64,000 nt of DNA from Neonectria sp. B-13 (taxonomy: Eukaryota > Ascomycota > Sordariomycetes > Hypocreales > Nectriaceae), in assembly GCA_002682825.1 (NCBI GenBank), contig NOKP01000015.1, positions 558,001 to 622,000 of the forward strand. Direction: 5' to 3'. The notes beneath the pieces are model-generated. The model saw nothing but the letters and a program-made list of their open reading frames with translations, searched no databases and was not told the origin of the DNA. Below are positions 43,900 to 55,098 of the stretch, piece after piece. The stretch's first letter is position 1. Each line of letters opens with the position of its first letter. Both the position numbers and the translations under genes were made by a program.

Positions 43900-46800
43900 T
43901 CATTCTGGGGAGCTGGGAACACGTTCGCGTTGGTAAGTCGGCTGCGGATACCAGCCCTTCTCGAAAAGCTGCGCGATCCAGTAGAAGGGATGGTCCCAGT
44001 CCAACTTGTTCTGAGGCCCGTCGTACTCTCCGGGCACGGGGACACGGCCTTCCCTGCACGAAGCTGGAGATATGTTAGCCTTCCTGATCATAGTTGTGCC
44101 GGGGGTATGCATCCGCACCCATACCGTTCCCGTCCTTGTACTTGCGCCAGAAGGAGAGCTGCTTCACAACCTCGGGGTGTGTTTTCGCTTGTTTGACAAC
44201 AGACCATTCGTGGCGCGTCAAGAAGGCAAGATGGCTGCGCCGTCTCGGCAAGCCTTGGGCTCGGCCAGGCCAGTGCTGCCAGTTATAGTAGTGCCAGTGG
44301 AAGAGCGCGTTGTTGCAGCCCTTTTGGAGGGATTCGACGAACTCGGGAATCGAGTATCGGAGCTAGATTTGCTGTCAGCTCACTGGTATAGCGCAAGGGC
44401 AAACCTTGGGGGGAATACCTTCGTGCCGTAGTTTTGTCTCGCGTGACGGTACCGATCAGAGCTTGTCCAGCTTGCCTCTCGCAACAGGATGAAGAGGACC
44501 AGGTAGATTGTAAGCCACCATTCCGGGTTGCCCTGGGTCATGAGCCACTCAAGCTCGTTCAAGACCCTGTTCTTGTACTTTTCAAGCACTCGAGTGTAGT
44601 TGAGGTTGTCGAACTGGGCCACGATCATGCGTGGCACGGAAACTTTGCCGAGCAGAGGGTACGACGGGTCTTCAGTTTCGGGCTGCATGTCCAGAGTCTC
44701 GTCTCCTACGATATAGGACGATCCTGTCGTGTGTTCTAGACCAAGAGTCAGTTCCAAAATGGTGTCCGGGATTGGGCTGGAAGGATAACGACGTACGGAT
44801 CGCAAACCACAGGATGAAGAGGTTGCCCAGCACACGCATCTGCACCTTCTCTTCCAGGGTTTGCGTGACGCCAGGTGGTTTGATCTAAGAGGCTGTTAAT
44901 GGCAGGCTTTATGTTGACCATGGTGTATCTTACAGCAAATTTACAGAAGTGCTGGAGGGCCAGCTTGTATGTCCTTTCGATCACATCAAGCTTGGCACCA
45001 GGCTTGTTCTTGGTGAACCTCGTGACGTGAGCGATCATAGCCGGGATTGCATTGGCAATGGTGTACTCCTCAACCGCATCGGCAGTGTTGTGGATGTCGT
45101 GCAAGCAGTAGCATGCGAGCTCCTTCTTCTTCCTTTGGACCTTGCCGTCGGCAGAATAATGATTCCAGAACCGGGCAGTCACGTCGCCATTTTGGGGTCT
45201 GAATTTGACAACCTTCATGACCATGGGCACATCGAAGAGTCCCTGGGAGACGTAGATGACGCGAATTTCGCCTGTCCCGATGCGGTCTCCCACGTCTTTC
45301 ATGTCGATGCCTTCCCACCGACGGGTGAGGTTGAGGCCGCCACGACGGTACAGGACAATCTCGGTGATCTTGAACCGGAGGCAAGGGTTGCGATGGATTG
45401 TCTTCATCGAATCCATGGCAACGCCTCGGCAGGTCATGCACTCGCCCATAGGATCGTTCAAGTCCCACCAACACTGGGCCTTGCTGTCAGAGAAGGCAGG
45501 TTATAAGAGCTGGGGATAACTCACCTTGATCTTTTGAAGGCGGCAGCGAACACAAGCCCCCATCAGCTTCATCATAGAGAGGAACTCGCGCCTGTTCATG
45601 ACGATTGTCATACAGGGGAAGAGTTCCAAGTCTCCAGAGGTTAATAAACGGATAAAGGCAGCCAACATTTCATCGGATGGCTCAGTTTCATCATCGGACT
45701 CCCTTGAATCGTCTATTTCAATGTTAACGCGCCTGACAATGTGGATTTCGGCACGCTCTTTTATCCGGGCCTTTCTGGCGTCTTCTTCAGCGTGGACTTT
45801 AGAACTGCCTTCTCCAGGCCCACCTTTGTCTAATAGTCCAGCGGTGTTGGAGGCGTTGGCGTCGACAAGCGCTTTGCGGTTGTCCTTTTCCAACCCCTCG
45901 TGTAGGTCGTCGTCATACTCTGTCCAATCCTCGGATTCACTACCTGACTCGTCGTCAGATTCGCCATCTCTTTCAGAGTTCGATTCGATTGCCGAGGACT
46001 CATAGAGCTGTTGTTGGTCCTCCGCTGAGTTCAGGCCAGCGAACCCAGAGAACTGGATGCCCAATTCGTTCGGACTCGACTGGGATAGGGCTGTCGGGGA
46101 CGATGGTGTGAACCCGTTCGGAGGTGGAGTCCCGGGCTCTGTAGCCCTCTCTTTGCCCTTGTTTGATGTGTGACATCGTCGGGCTTGAGGGTATTCCGCC
46201 TGCGGAGGTTGTAGGGTCGATGTCGAAGAGCTGGGGTTGCTGGAGTTGGACGACGCTGCTTGATACGGGTTCGGGGTCGAGGCCGGGTACGAAGCCGAGG
46301 TAATGGAAAAGACCGCGGGTGAAGAGGAGGACGATGGCGATATGCAGGCCGAGGTGCAGACCAAGGCTGAAGGATCCGTATTTGCTGAGAGAGCATTGGG
46401 GAAGGGCGGAGTTTTAAACGAGGCCAGAGCACATGGTGTCTGGGGGGCTTCTCGAGCCAGGCAATTGGCGTTGCCAAGATGAGCTTGCTTCCACTTCCGG
46501 GCTTCCTTCAAGACCTCGCTGTACTTCAACCGTCCAGCTTGCCTCAAGTGCTGGGAACATTCCGGGCTGTCCCTGACCAACCGGGAGATAAAGCCAGTAC
46601 CTGCATTATTGCAGGCACCTGGTATTGGCTTTGGGGAGCTGTTAGCTCGTGTGCGCGGACAGGGAGACGCATGAGTAGATTGCAAGCTAGCTGTGTTGCC
46701 GATCCAGTGGGGAGAGCAACAGGGAATTGGACTACAGCTAGGGGATGGCGAGTAAGATAGGAGGCTAGGCGTCTCGTCAATCCAACGGAGAGATGTATGG

Positions 46801-47776
46801 TCAGACGATGCAGGTGCGCCTCCGAGGCCGTCGCCCTCGTTGTCACCGTGGCTTTGGTCTCGGTGTGGGAGGCGATGCTGAAGGGGTTGGGGCACGGAAC
46901 AGGGGACTTCGACGACGGACTGGTGGCCTGGACCGTGTAACAGGACGTCCCTGGCACGGCTGGCATAGTCGACTGGAACAGGGCTCAGCTGTTGGTGTGC
47001 TGGGAATACAGATGCAGCGGCACGAGAGGTAATGGCGGCTTGTTCAGCATCATCGGCGTCGAGGTGAGCATCGATGTTGGAGGACGCAGGACCCGGACCC
47101 GGATCCAGAACCCGAATCCAAGCCGCCTCGGTGTGTGCATCACTCTCAGCATGTGCCTCAGCGTCTTGTGTCCCCGTGTCCCGCGTCCGTATCCGTGTCC
47201 GTCTCTTTCTGGGCGGCCGAGCGTCCTCTGGGAGAGAGTCCTCCGAGAGAGAGTCCTCCGAGAGAGAGTCCTCTGGCTGAGAGGCCGGGCACTCGCCACC
47301 ACGGCCACGAGCGTTGGTAGCGTTGCGTTGGTTCGCGCGACGGCGTTTCGACCGGGGAGGCCCAATGGGCACCGACTTGGGCGTTGCCTTGTTCCGCTTC
47401 TGGAAGAGCCTGTTAGTTCGAGGAATGCCGCGTGGGTTTCAAGGGTCCAATATCCAACGTCCAGCGTCCAGCCAGTGTCCGATGATTCCGATGTCCAAGG
47501 GTCCAAGCCTCAAAGTTGCCGACGGCAACAGCTCCCACAAGCTCGGAATCCCCATCTGCAACTCTGCATGTCCATCCTGCTGACCGTCTGACCGTCATGT
47601 TCCTCCAAGTCACCTTCTTCCCTCCGACACACTTTCTTCGTACAGGACTTCTTCGTACAAAACCACTTGGTACAGGACTCTCCGTCCGCTCGTCAGTCTG
47701 TGAAGCATTTGAACTGCTCGTGCCTCTCACCACTTACGAGTGCCAAAGAGCGGTCAATGTAGTTCCACCGACCCAT
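43900..47776 (-). CDS. C6 (Zn2Cys6-type) zinc-cluster protein, 1086 aa
   Basis: Seven exons: 47776-47738, 47399-45525, 45473-44934, 44884-44797, 44735-44419, 44362-44125 and 44063-43900; introns of 338, 51, 49, 61, 56 and 61 bp. Exon 1 is 13 codons (MGRWNYIDRSLAL), joined through GTAAGT and an ACTAAC branch/CAG acceptor. The next 600 residues are Ser/Pro/Glu-rich and disordered, with three SEDSL repeats. A cysteine cluster follows: C629-x2-C632-x6-C639-x10-C650-x2-C653-x15-C669 (ACVRCRLQKIK-C...GECMTC...PCLRFKI). C639 is the first codon after an intron, which fixes the acceptor. Its C-terminal 400 residues (IKPPGVTQTLEEKVQ, LGNLFILWFAI, NALFHWHYYNWQHW) match a group of uncharacterised fungal C6 proteins. 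DNA binding is likely but unproven, since the cluster is central, not N-terminal. Target genes unknown. Confidence 0.8.
47232..47276. repeat. Coding tandem repeat, 3 x 15 bp
   Basis: GAGAGAGTCCTCCGA three times, the last copy diverged. On the coding strand it gives three EDSLS-type pentapeptides in the disordered N-terminal part of the C6 protein. Confidence 0.85.
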
Positions 47777-50313
47777 CCCAACGAACAGAAAGAACCGCCT
47801 ACATTCGAGTATTCGTACTGTACATGTTTCTTCGCACGATGAGGCTAGCTACAGCGCAGTATCCGTATAGTACTTCGTAGTCTCCCGAGAATCTAGATAG
47901 AGGTGGGGAGGGATGCACCGGGACTGGAAGCTCCGCAACAGAGGGGCCAGGACGACGAGCGGATCAATCAACGAGAAGGTTTGACTTACGCGGATCCCAA
48001 GCCGGTTCTTCTTAGTCTCCACCATTCCGAAGCGATGGATCGAAGGTTGGTCCCCGGTTAAACCTGCCGAGATGTGTTGCCCAGGGCACTTGGTGCTTGC
48101 TAAGTGTCAGCAGTTGATTACTCGGTTGGTGGTGTGTCGATGGACGGTTCGGGACGGAGAACCATGGCACGATTGAAACCGGGCAAGAATAGGCACACAA
48201 AAGGAGGACACCGATCCCACAGCCCACAACCCACACAGGGGGGAAAATGGCGTCCTCCTATCGGGGCCAGGCTGCCAGCCTCCGGGCCGTGTTCAGGCCT
48301 GAGATAGTCCAGACCCCCTCCCCGGTCGGTCAAGCGTGAGACAGCAGATCTACGTACCAAGTACAGCAGTGTATTGTACTGTTCACGGCATAACACGACT
48401 GCGAGTCCCCGGTTGCTTGCGCATCGCTACGACGAGTATACAAGCATCCAGCCTCACTGTACTTGGCAAATGGTAGCAGCCCAACTCAGCAACTGTCGCG
48501 GACCTCAAAGCCTGGTCTCGCCGTCCCAGGGTTCACAAGCCCTTCCATGTCTCACATGTGTGCGCGGCGGTGCGTCTGCGTGCCCTCCCTCGAAACCAAG
48601 GCCGTCATGTCATCCATCACTGAGCCACATGGTGTGGACGGGGATGTGTCTCTACGGCGTGGAACCGCCCTGGTAAGGATTGTGGATAGATACACAACCC
48701 CTGCACAGCAGAGCAGGCCACCAATCATGGACCGGCCGGCTCCATTAATTCCATCTCTTTTACTCACCGGTTTGATTTCACACACGGCAGATGCTTGACC
48801 AACGGAATGCGGGTGGGCGGCTGATGTAACGGCCAAGCTGAGAGAGCCTCTGCACCGTTCGACGACGCAACCACCTGAATCACTCACAGAGACGAGAGAT
48901 ATGTACTAAAGTGATTTTTGAATTAGAAATGTTCCAAAAGCAGTGTTTGCTGCTGTCTCGTCTCGTCTCGTCTCGTCTCGCTTGGACGATGCTCTCCAGT
49001 GAATGTTGTTCTGAACTGTCGGAGACGTAATTTGTCTTTGGCATTGCCATGTCTGAATCAACGGCCCCGAGCTCGCTGCTCTTCCATCTACTATGCCCGA
49101 AGTGCCCTTGGAGTAACGGGACTGCAGAGCAACACGACAGAAAGGAAAAAATAAAGGAAAAAAGGGAGGGAATTTCAACCGGCAAAGGGGGGACTCACTC
49201 GTGGGTGCAGCAGCCAGCCTCGTCCAAAGCAGCAGGCCAAACCGCCAGCTTTATTCCCTCCCATGACTCTCACGACTGTTCTCCAGAGGACGATCCTACA
49301 GAGCTAGCATGACTAGACGAACGTGCTGAACATCTTGTGCATCCTGATCTTTAGCTAGTCACCTTAGCTCCTCAATTAGAATCCCCCAAGCTCCGGCTTC
49401 GACGGTTGACGATCCGGACCCCGGGGGCGTTACAAGGCGGGGCCGTCCCATCTTACTATGATGAGCCCGGCCCGTGAGACTGGCCCTTGAGACTGGTATT
49501 TTGTGTCTCTCCTGGCTCTCTGCACGCTCCCTCTGAGTGTATGGTCCTTCATAGTCCTTGAATATGTACTCTCTGCGGTATGTAAGGACACATCTGAAGC
49601 GAAAATAAGTCTGACGGCTCGTCTCCGTCTCTCTGCTGCATTTTCGTATAGCCTATCAACGGGCCATGGGACTTTGAGCAGACGCCAGGAATCACACAAG
49701 TATCCTGCAACCCAGGGGGGCCTCTGGGTTCTGCACATGTTCGCCTCGCATCTCTATGCCAAGCCTCGTAACTCGCTTGCAGCTCACGACAGACTCCCGA
49801 GTATCGTTTCGGCAAACTTGCTCGTCTGTCGTCACCGGCATCGAATCACTGCTGCCGCCCCACGAATCCCTCCCCCATCTTGACCCGTTGGCTTCCGGTG
49901 AGTGTGACGCCGTTTGCTTTCGACCAACAGAGAGCATCTCAACCTTCGGGCCAGCACATCCCCGACTGGACGTATGACGTTCAGCTAGCATCACGGGGCC
50001 ATTGTCGAAGCTAACAACCAACAGAAGGCCTCTTTGGTCAGCCCCAGAGCCTGGTCTCTCCACAAAGCGTGGGATATGTGTATCAACAATTGCCGTCCCG
50101 GATGAGTCTGTTGGGTCTAAGGGGGATAGGGAGTTGGGTATAATAGACGACCAAAATGCTGCCTTCCCTGGGATTATGAGAGTCTTCTAGCTCAAGCTAT
50201 TCTAAAAGTGCATATCCCTTGATTTACAGTCTTACAGCTTTCTTGCCCTACTTTCTGACAATTATCACCGCCATTGTGTCGTTCCATCTTCAACCCGACG
50301 GAAGAACACAATC
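47777..50313. other. Intergenic between the C6 gene and the TauD gene (divergent)
   Basis: 2.5 kb with both promoters. Frames up to about 126 codons show no motif. Contains a pentanucleotide microsatellite at 48956-48980. No RNA gene recognised. Confidence 0.45.
48956..48980. repeat. (TCTCG)5 microsatellite
   Basis: Five perfect pentamer units, the same unit as at 11285-11320. Confidence 0.9.
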
Positions 50314-51803
50314 ATGACTTCGACAGACGGCATCACCCTAGACTCGGCTCTGCGTCTTCCATACGACCGTAAATTGGACGCAACCCAAGGTGTAGACACT
50401 AATGGTGCAGGCGACTTGTTCGTAAAGCAGTCAGCCAGCACTCTGACCGGGCCGTTGGTCTGGTCAGGGGCTGATTTCAGGGACAATCAGACCTACACGC
50501 TCCGGCTGAGCAAGGACGATGTTCTAGAGATTGACAATGCTCTTGCTGAGTTCAACAGTCAGGAACCCAAAACATAGTGGCTCTTAGAGCCGTCGTTCGA
50601 AGCTAACAAATACAGAGCTTGGGCTGGATGGGGAAGACGTCTCCCACGACAACTTCCCACTCCCTGGCCTCTCCCGTCGCCTTCGAGCCTGTGCCGAGAC
50701 TCTCCATCTCGGCCGCGGCTTCGTTGTCGTTCGAGGTCTCGAAGCCTCCCACAACACCGTCGAAGACAGTGTTGTCGTCTTCTTGGGGCTCGCAAGTTAC
50801 ATCGCCGAGAAAAGGGGTCTTCAAGACCGGAAGGGGAACATGCTTTGTACGCCTCCCTAACAAAATTCGCACTCCGTCATACTTTTCTCTTCCCTTACCC
50901 GTATCAGATGACTGACGTGAAATCTGACAACTCCAGCCCATGTTACCGATTCGAAGCAGTGGACCATTCCAGCGAACCGTCGACATGGAATCCACACTAA
51001 CGAGGCACTGGTACGTCCACCTTGGTATGTGTCGACTACCCCTTGGCTAATGAACTTACTTTGCAGCCGTTCCATACCGACATGGGATGTGACATTCTGT
51101 CTCTCCAAGTTCGCAACAGCGCGAACAAGGGCGGCTACACCTATCTGAGCTCTGCTTGGTGGGTGTTCAACGACCTGTTGAACAGGGAGCCAGAGGTTGT
51201 CAAGACACTACTGACCCCCAACTGGCCTGTACAACTGTAAGAGATCTCGGTCTCAAATTCCCATTGCCACAGAGGGCATTTCTAACGAATTTCCGTTGCA
51301 GATCTGGCCGCCGGACCACTTACTACCTTGCCCCGGTCTTCTCGTTCCACGACGGCAAGCTCCTGGCCAGCTTAGACCCCCATCGACTCGGACCACACCC
51401 AAGCATGACCGACTCCAATATTCCTTCTCTGACTCCGACTCAGCGCGATGCTCTCCAGGCTGTTTCCGAATCGGCCGCTCGAGCGGAGTTGCAACTAACA
51501 CTCGAGAAGGGCGATATCCTCTTCTTCAACAATTTGGCCCTGCTCCACAGACGAGATCCGTACCAGGATGGCGAGAAATCGTCTCGCCACATGGTCAGGC
51601 TCTGGCTTCGGAGCCGGAAGCTGGGCTGGGGGATCCCTGACTCCATGCGTCCTCCCTGGGAGGCAGCCTATGGTGAGAACCGAAAGGCCAGGGCCAGAAT
51701 CTACTCCTTGTTTCCGGTTGCAGACTACCCCGTCCCGCGGTACACCACCGGCTCCGCAGCCTTTATGCTTGAGGAGGATTCCGAGGGGTCCGGCACTGAA
51801 TGA
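50314..51803 (+). CDS. TauD/TfdA-family Fe(II)/2-oxoglutarate dioxygenase
   Basis: Five exons: 50314-50557, 50616-50846, 50937-51010, 51067-51236 and 51302-51803 (406 aa). Introns are 58, 90, 56 and 65 bp; the first has a weak GTCAGG donor, and the others are GTACGC, GTACGT and GTAAGA. Family features in order: an N-terminal region with ADFRDNQTYTLRLSKDD, GRGFVVVRGL, the proximal iron ligands in PFHTDMGCD (H186, D188), NSANKGGYTYLSSAWWVFNDL, GDILFFNNLALLHRRDPY, and the distal ligand with 2-oxoglutarate-binding Arg in SSRHMVRLWLRS (H336, R343). Fungal members of this size are usually called taurine-catabolism dioxygenases, but substrates are mostly unknown and some belong to secondary-metabolite clusters. 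No biosynthetic core gene lies nearby, so I propose no substrate. Absence of a signal peptide suggests a cytosolic enzyme. Confidence 0.9.
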
Positions 51804-54129
51804 GCTATATTGTTTCTTGCAAACAGTGCTCGGAACCCTGCAGGGCTGTTGTTTTCGCCCGTGCCATATCACAGACTGGATTTTCTCACCCCCTGACAGC
51901 ATGTTGAACCAGACTGGATTTTCTTTGGAACACTCCCTTAGCTTGTTTTGCTTAGTTATTATGGGCAATACCTTGCACCAATGTCTTGTTCTATCCGGAC
52001 GCGTGTCCATTTTTAAGACACATCATGTATCTTCCACTCCTTAGTTTTAACTACCTACAAAGGATAGTTCACAAACTGAACTCATCTTCTACCAACGTCT
52101 ACTGGACTCTTCTTTGTCTCGGAATCTCTGTTTTCGGCAGCCCGTGACCCTCATCCGCGTCATACTCTCATATGTATTACAAAGACGTAGTACGGTCCCT
52201 CGCCGGGTTTCACTCTCGGGACCGCAGCCTGATCCCCGAACAATCGAAGCCCAAGGATCATGGCACATCGACCAACATCTGCTTGTCATCTTTGGCAAAG
52301 TGGGGTGGCTTCGATGCTAGAAAGGCCCTTCTCGACCGGTTCTCGGTAGCCTCACACGAGGCGAGTGTTGGGCTTGGGCGTCTGCAACATTTCGGACTTC
52401 TCTTATCCGTACCACACGCTGCGATGCTAGCACCGTCACTAGACGGTTGCATCACATAAACCACGTCACCATACCCTCATTCAACCCGACCAGTGCTCTG
52501 CGGTATTATTAGTGGCGTCAGGCTGCCGACCTGCGCGATTCCCAAAATCAACATGTCCTGCCAATCCTCGGCTATCCACGAGTGGTCAGCCCTGACTCGG
52601 TTCTAAGTTGTCCCCCCACCTCTGTAGTACGAGTGTGTGTGTGGCATCATCAAAGGCTAGTTCATGTCAAGTTCTGTTCTTGTCTGTTCAATGAGCTCTC
52701 GGGTCCGGCGGAATACCCGCGACCCTTGTTCAAGTCTGGCCAACTCCGCCAACCTACCCCTTTCTAGCCTTCTAGATGCTACCATACCACCGTAACCACG
52801 CTCCACCGGCTCAGTTTTGGCATCTACCGGTCTCAAAAAGCCGGCAAAGCCATTCAAATGCCAAGGAAGAGCATCCGAAGGCGCACGGATGCCCAAACAC
52901 TCGTGTGAAAGTCGGGGATCGGATTGGGGGGTTGCCTACGCGGTGCCACGAGCTCCAGTATCAAGCTAGCAAAGGGAGGCTGATGAATTTCGCCAAATTG
53001 ACGCCATCGAGTCAGTAGGCTAAGAATTGGGTCGCCAGTGACAGTTCAGTGTATCTGCATCCTGTTTGTCAAGGAGTAGTAGCCTGCGCCATCCCTGAAT
53101 ACAAACTCGACCGCTTGACAGCCCAGTGTACCCAGTTCAACCTCTGTACTCCGTACCACAAGGTTGACTTGGGAGACAAAACTTTTGCCAGAAGTCGCAA
53201 GTCAGGACCTATGCCAGTATAATTCTGGCTGCGCACTGAACACGAGATCCAGTCACCGAAATGGGCCTTCGGCATATGGTACACGACCCCTGAAGGTAAC
53301 CCGGTGGCTCACAGCCCGACTGTGCCAGTCTGTTCCTTGTTGTCCAATCAGGGATGGAGAGCACATTTTGTCCTGGATGTAACGCATCCGGGAATGGTCA
53401 GGATTGTGGACGGCCTTTGTTGCTTGCCGCGGAACTAATACACACAAAAGAACTTGATGCGGGTCAAAGGAAAGGGTGGCCGGCAGATATCCTCCCAATC
53501 AACAGCTCGTCGAACTCTTTTGGTAGCCTACTTGTTGGCTTTAACGTACACTAATCACTCAAGGTCACCTGGATCGCCTCAAGGCCAAAATACCAGGCCA
53601 AGACCCACATGTCGGAGCGACTCTGGACGAAATACGATGTCTGTTGATCGTTACGAAGAGGCGTTGGGCTCGAAGGCTATCTCTACATTGTTGTGGATGG
53701 CTGATCGAAGCTGACTGATACAATATAATGCATAAGGGGCATCATATCTAGCGTACGGGAGTCTGAAAAAGGTCATCCGCCGCCATTACGCCTCGGTTTA
53801 CCGGCACTGCCATCTGCAAGGATGATATTGTGGCTCTTGGAAGGTCTGTGAGCGGGGATAGAAAAATCCTCTGCTAACCTTGGCGTCCTCCACTTCTGGA
53901 CGCATCTCCATAGCTGTTCTGATACGTAAAGGGATCGCTGGACATGGGAAATTAGCACACCCTCTTCCCACTGGCACGCCGAACAAGTCTTATTCCACCA
54001 ACGTAGGATATTATTAAGCCCCAGGTCTGTGTGTGCTAACTGTGCTTTCTTTGAGAAGTATCTGTTTGTAGAATTGCCTCCGCGGAGAAGTGCCTCCTCG
54101 AGTGCCTCCTCAAGCGCCTCCTCGAGGAA
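51804..54129. other. Intergenic, no gene recognised
   Basis: 2.3 kb between two convergent genes. Only short frames (up to about 95 codons) occur on either strand, with no recognisable motif. Ends with a 12-bp tandem repeat just beyond the stop codon of the next gene. Confidence 0.5.
54089..54124. repeat. Tandem repeat, 3 x 12 bp
   Basis: Units AGTGCCTCCTCG, AGTGCCTCCTCA, AGCGCCTCCTCG, immediately 3' of the GPI-type gene's stop codon. On the minus strand it could encode EALEEAL-like sequence but lies past the stop. Confidence 0.85.
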
Positions 54130-55098
54130 TCATACCAACACAGCCATGAACCCGACCAAGGCACCAACTACTCCTACACTCACGGCTGCTGCTCCAGCAG
54201 TAGAGACTGCTGTGTTCTCGACATTCGTTGTCTGCACACTCGAACTGACTGCTGTGCCCTGGGCCTGTAAGTCGCTAGAAACCGAAGGCTCAAGAGAACC
54301 AGGACTTTCAACATTCGATTCTGGCACGGCAGCTGTAGCGCAAGCAGCACAACAGCTCTTGGCTCCCAGACACGTCGTGTCTAAACTGACCTGACGAACG
54401 GTCGCAGTTGTTGTTCGGGTGGCCAGCAAAGTTTCTTCTCCTGTCGACGTCGAATACGTCTCCACAATCGCCGTCTTGATTGTAACTGATTTTGTACGCA
54501 CCAGTGTTGTTTTGACAGGTGTCTTGGACCACCATGTCTCCACGACTGTCTTTGTTACAGTAACATCGGTCGAACACGGGTCCGAAGTTGAAACGCTGCT
54601 GGAGCTCTGCGCAGTCAGACTTTTCGAAACAGAAGCGAGAGACGACGCCCTTGTGGCTACAGAAATCGGAGCCGACAGTGACGAGGAGTACAAAGTCGAA
54701 GATGATTCAGAAGAACCAGTTGTCGTGTCGTAGATCGTAGGGCAAGAGACGGAAACATGCGGACCGCTGGAAACGCGAGAAGTCAAACTACTGGCTGGCC
54801 TTTGCCACGGTAAGAGAATTGTCAGAAACTGAGACGTATTGGGCCCTTACTTCTTCAACGTAGACAGAGTCAGAATAATACACTGTTGCGTGCATATGGT
54901 CGTTATAGGACGTGGTTGGCGCGAGTACTGTTCCGTTTTCGTAGACGTAATGAGCACGTCAACTGTCAATGTAGTTGTCTGCGTAGTAGTTTCAAGAGCG
55001 ATCTGGAGGCCAGCGGCTGACTGCTCTGTCTGAACCGAGAGCTCTGTTGCGGATACAATTCCTGTAGACAGGAGAAGAACGAGAGGTGCGATCTGCAT
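54130..55098 (-). CDS. Ser/Thr-rich secreted, probably GPI-anchored wall protein; 5' structure uncertain
   Basis: Model: exon 1 55098-54851, intron of 60 bp (GTAAGG to CCAG), exon 2 54790-54130 (302 aa). The N-terminus MQIAPLVLLLSTGIVSATEL is a clear signal peptide, cleaved after about residue 17. The body is rich in Ser, Thr and Val, with KTVVETWWSKTPVKTTLVRT-type beta repeats and a small Cys patch (CLGAKSCCAACA). The C-terminus has a small-residue stretch followed by a hydrophobic tail (VSVGVVGALVGFMAVLV), the pattern of a GPI-anchor signal. Such proteins are usual in fungal cell walls and have no enzymatic role. Between 54958 and 54791 another frame on the same strand reads more naturally (YENGTVLAPTTSYNDHMHAT), so the model may be wrong there or the gene may carry two compensating frameshifts. 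Confidence 0.6.

Noticed and set aside
45070..45474. 134-codon minus-strand frame next to the C6 cluster
   Set aside because: It results from joining at the GACAG acceptor, which breaks the Cys motif; the CAG/TGT junction three bases into the family motif fits better.
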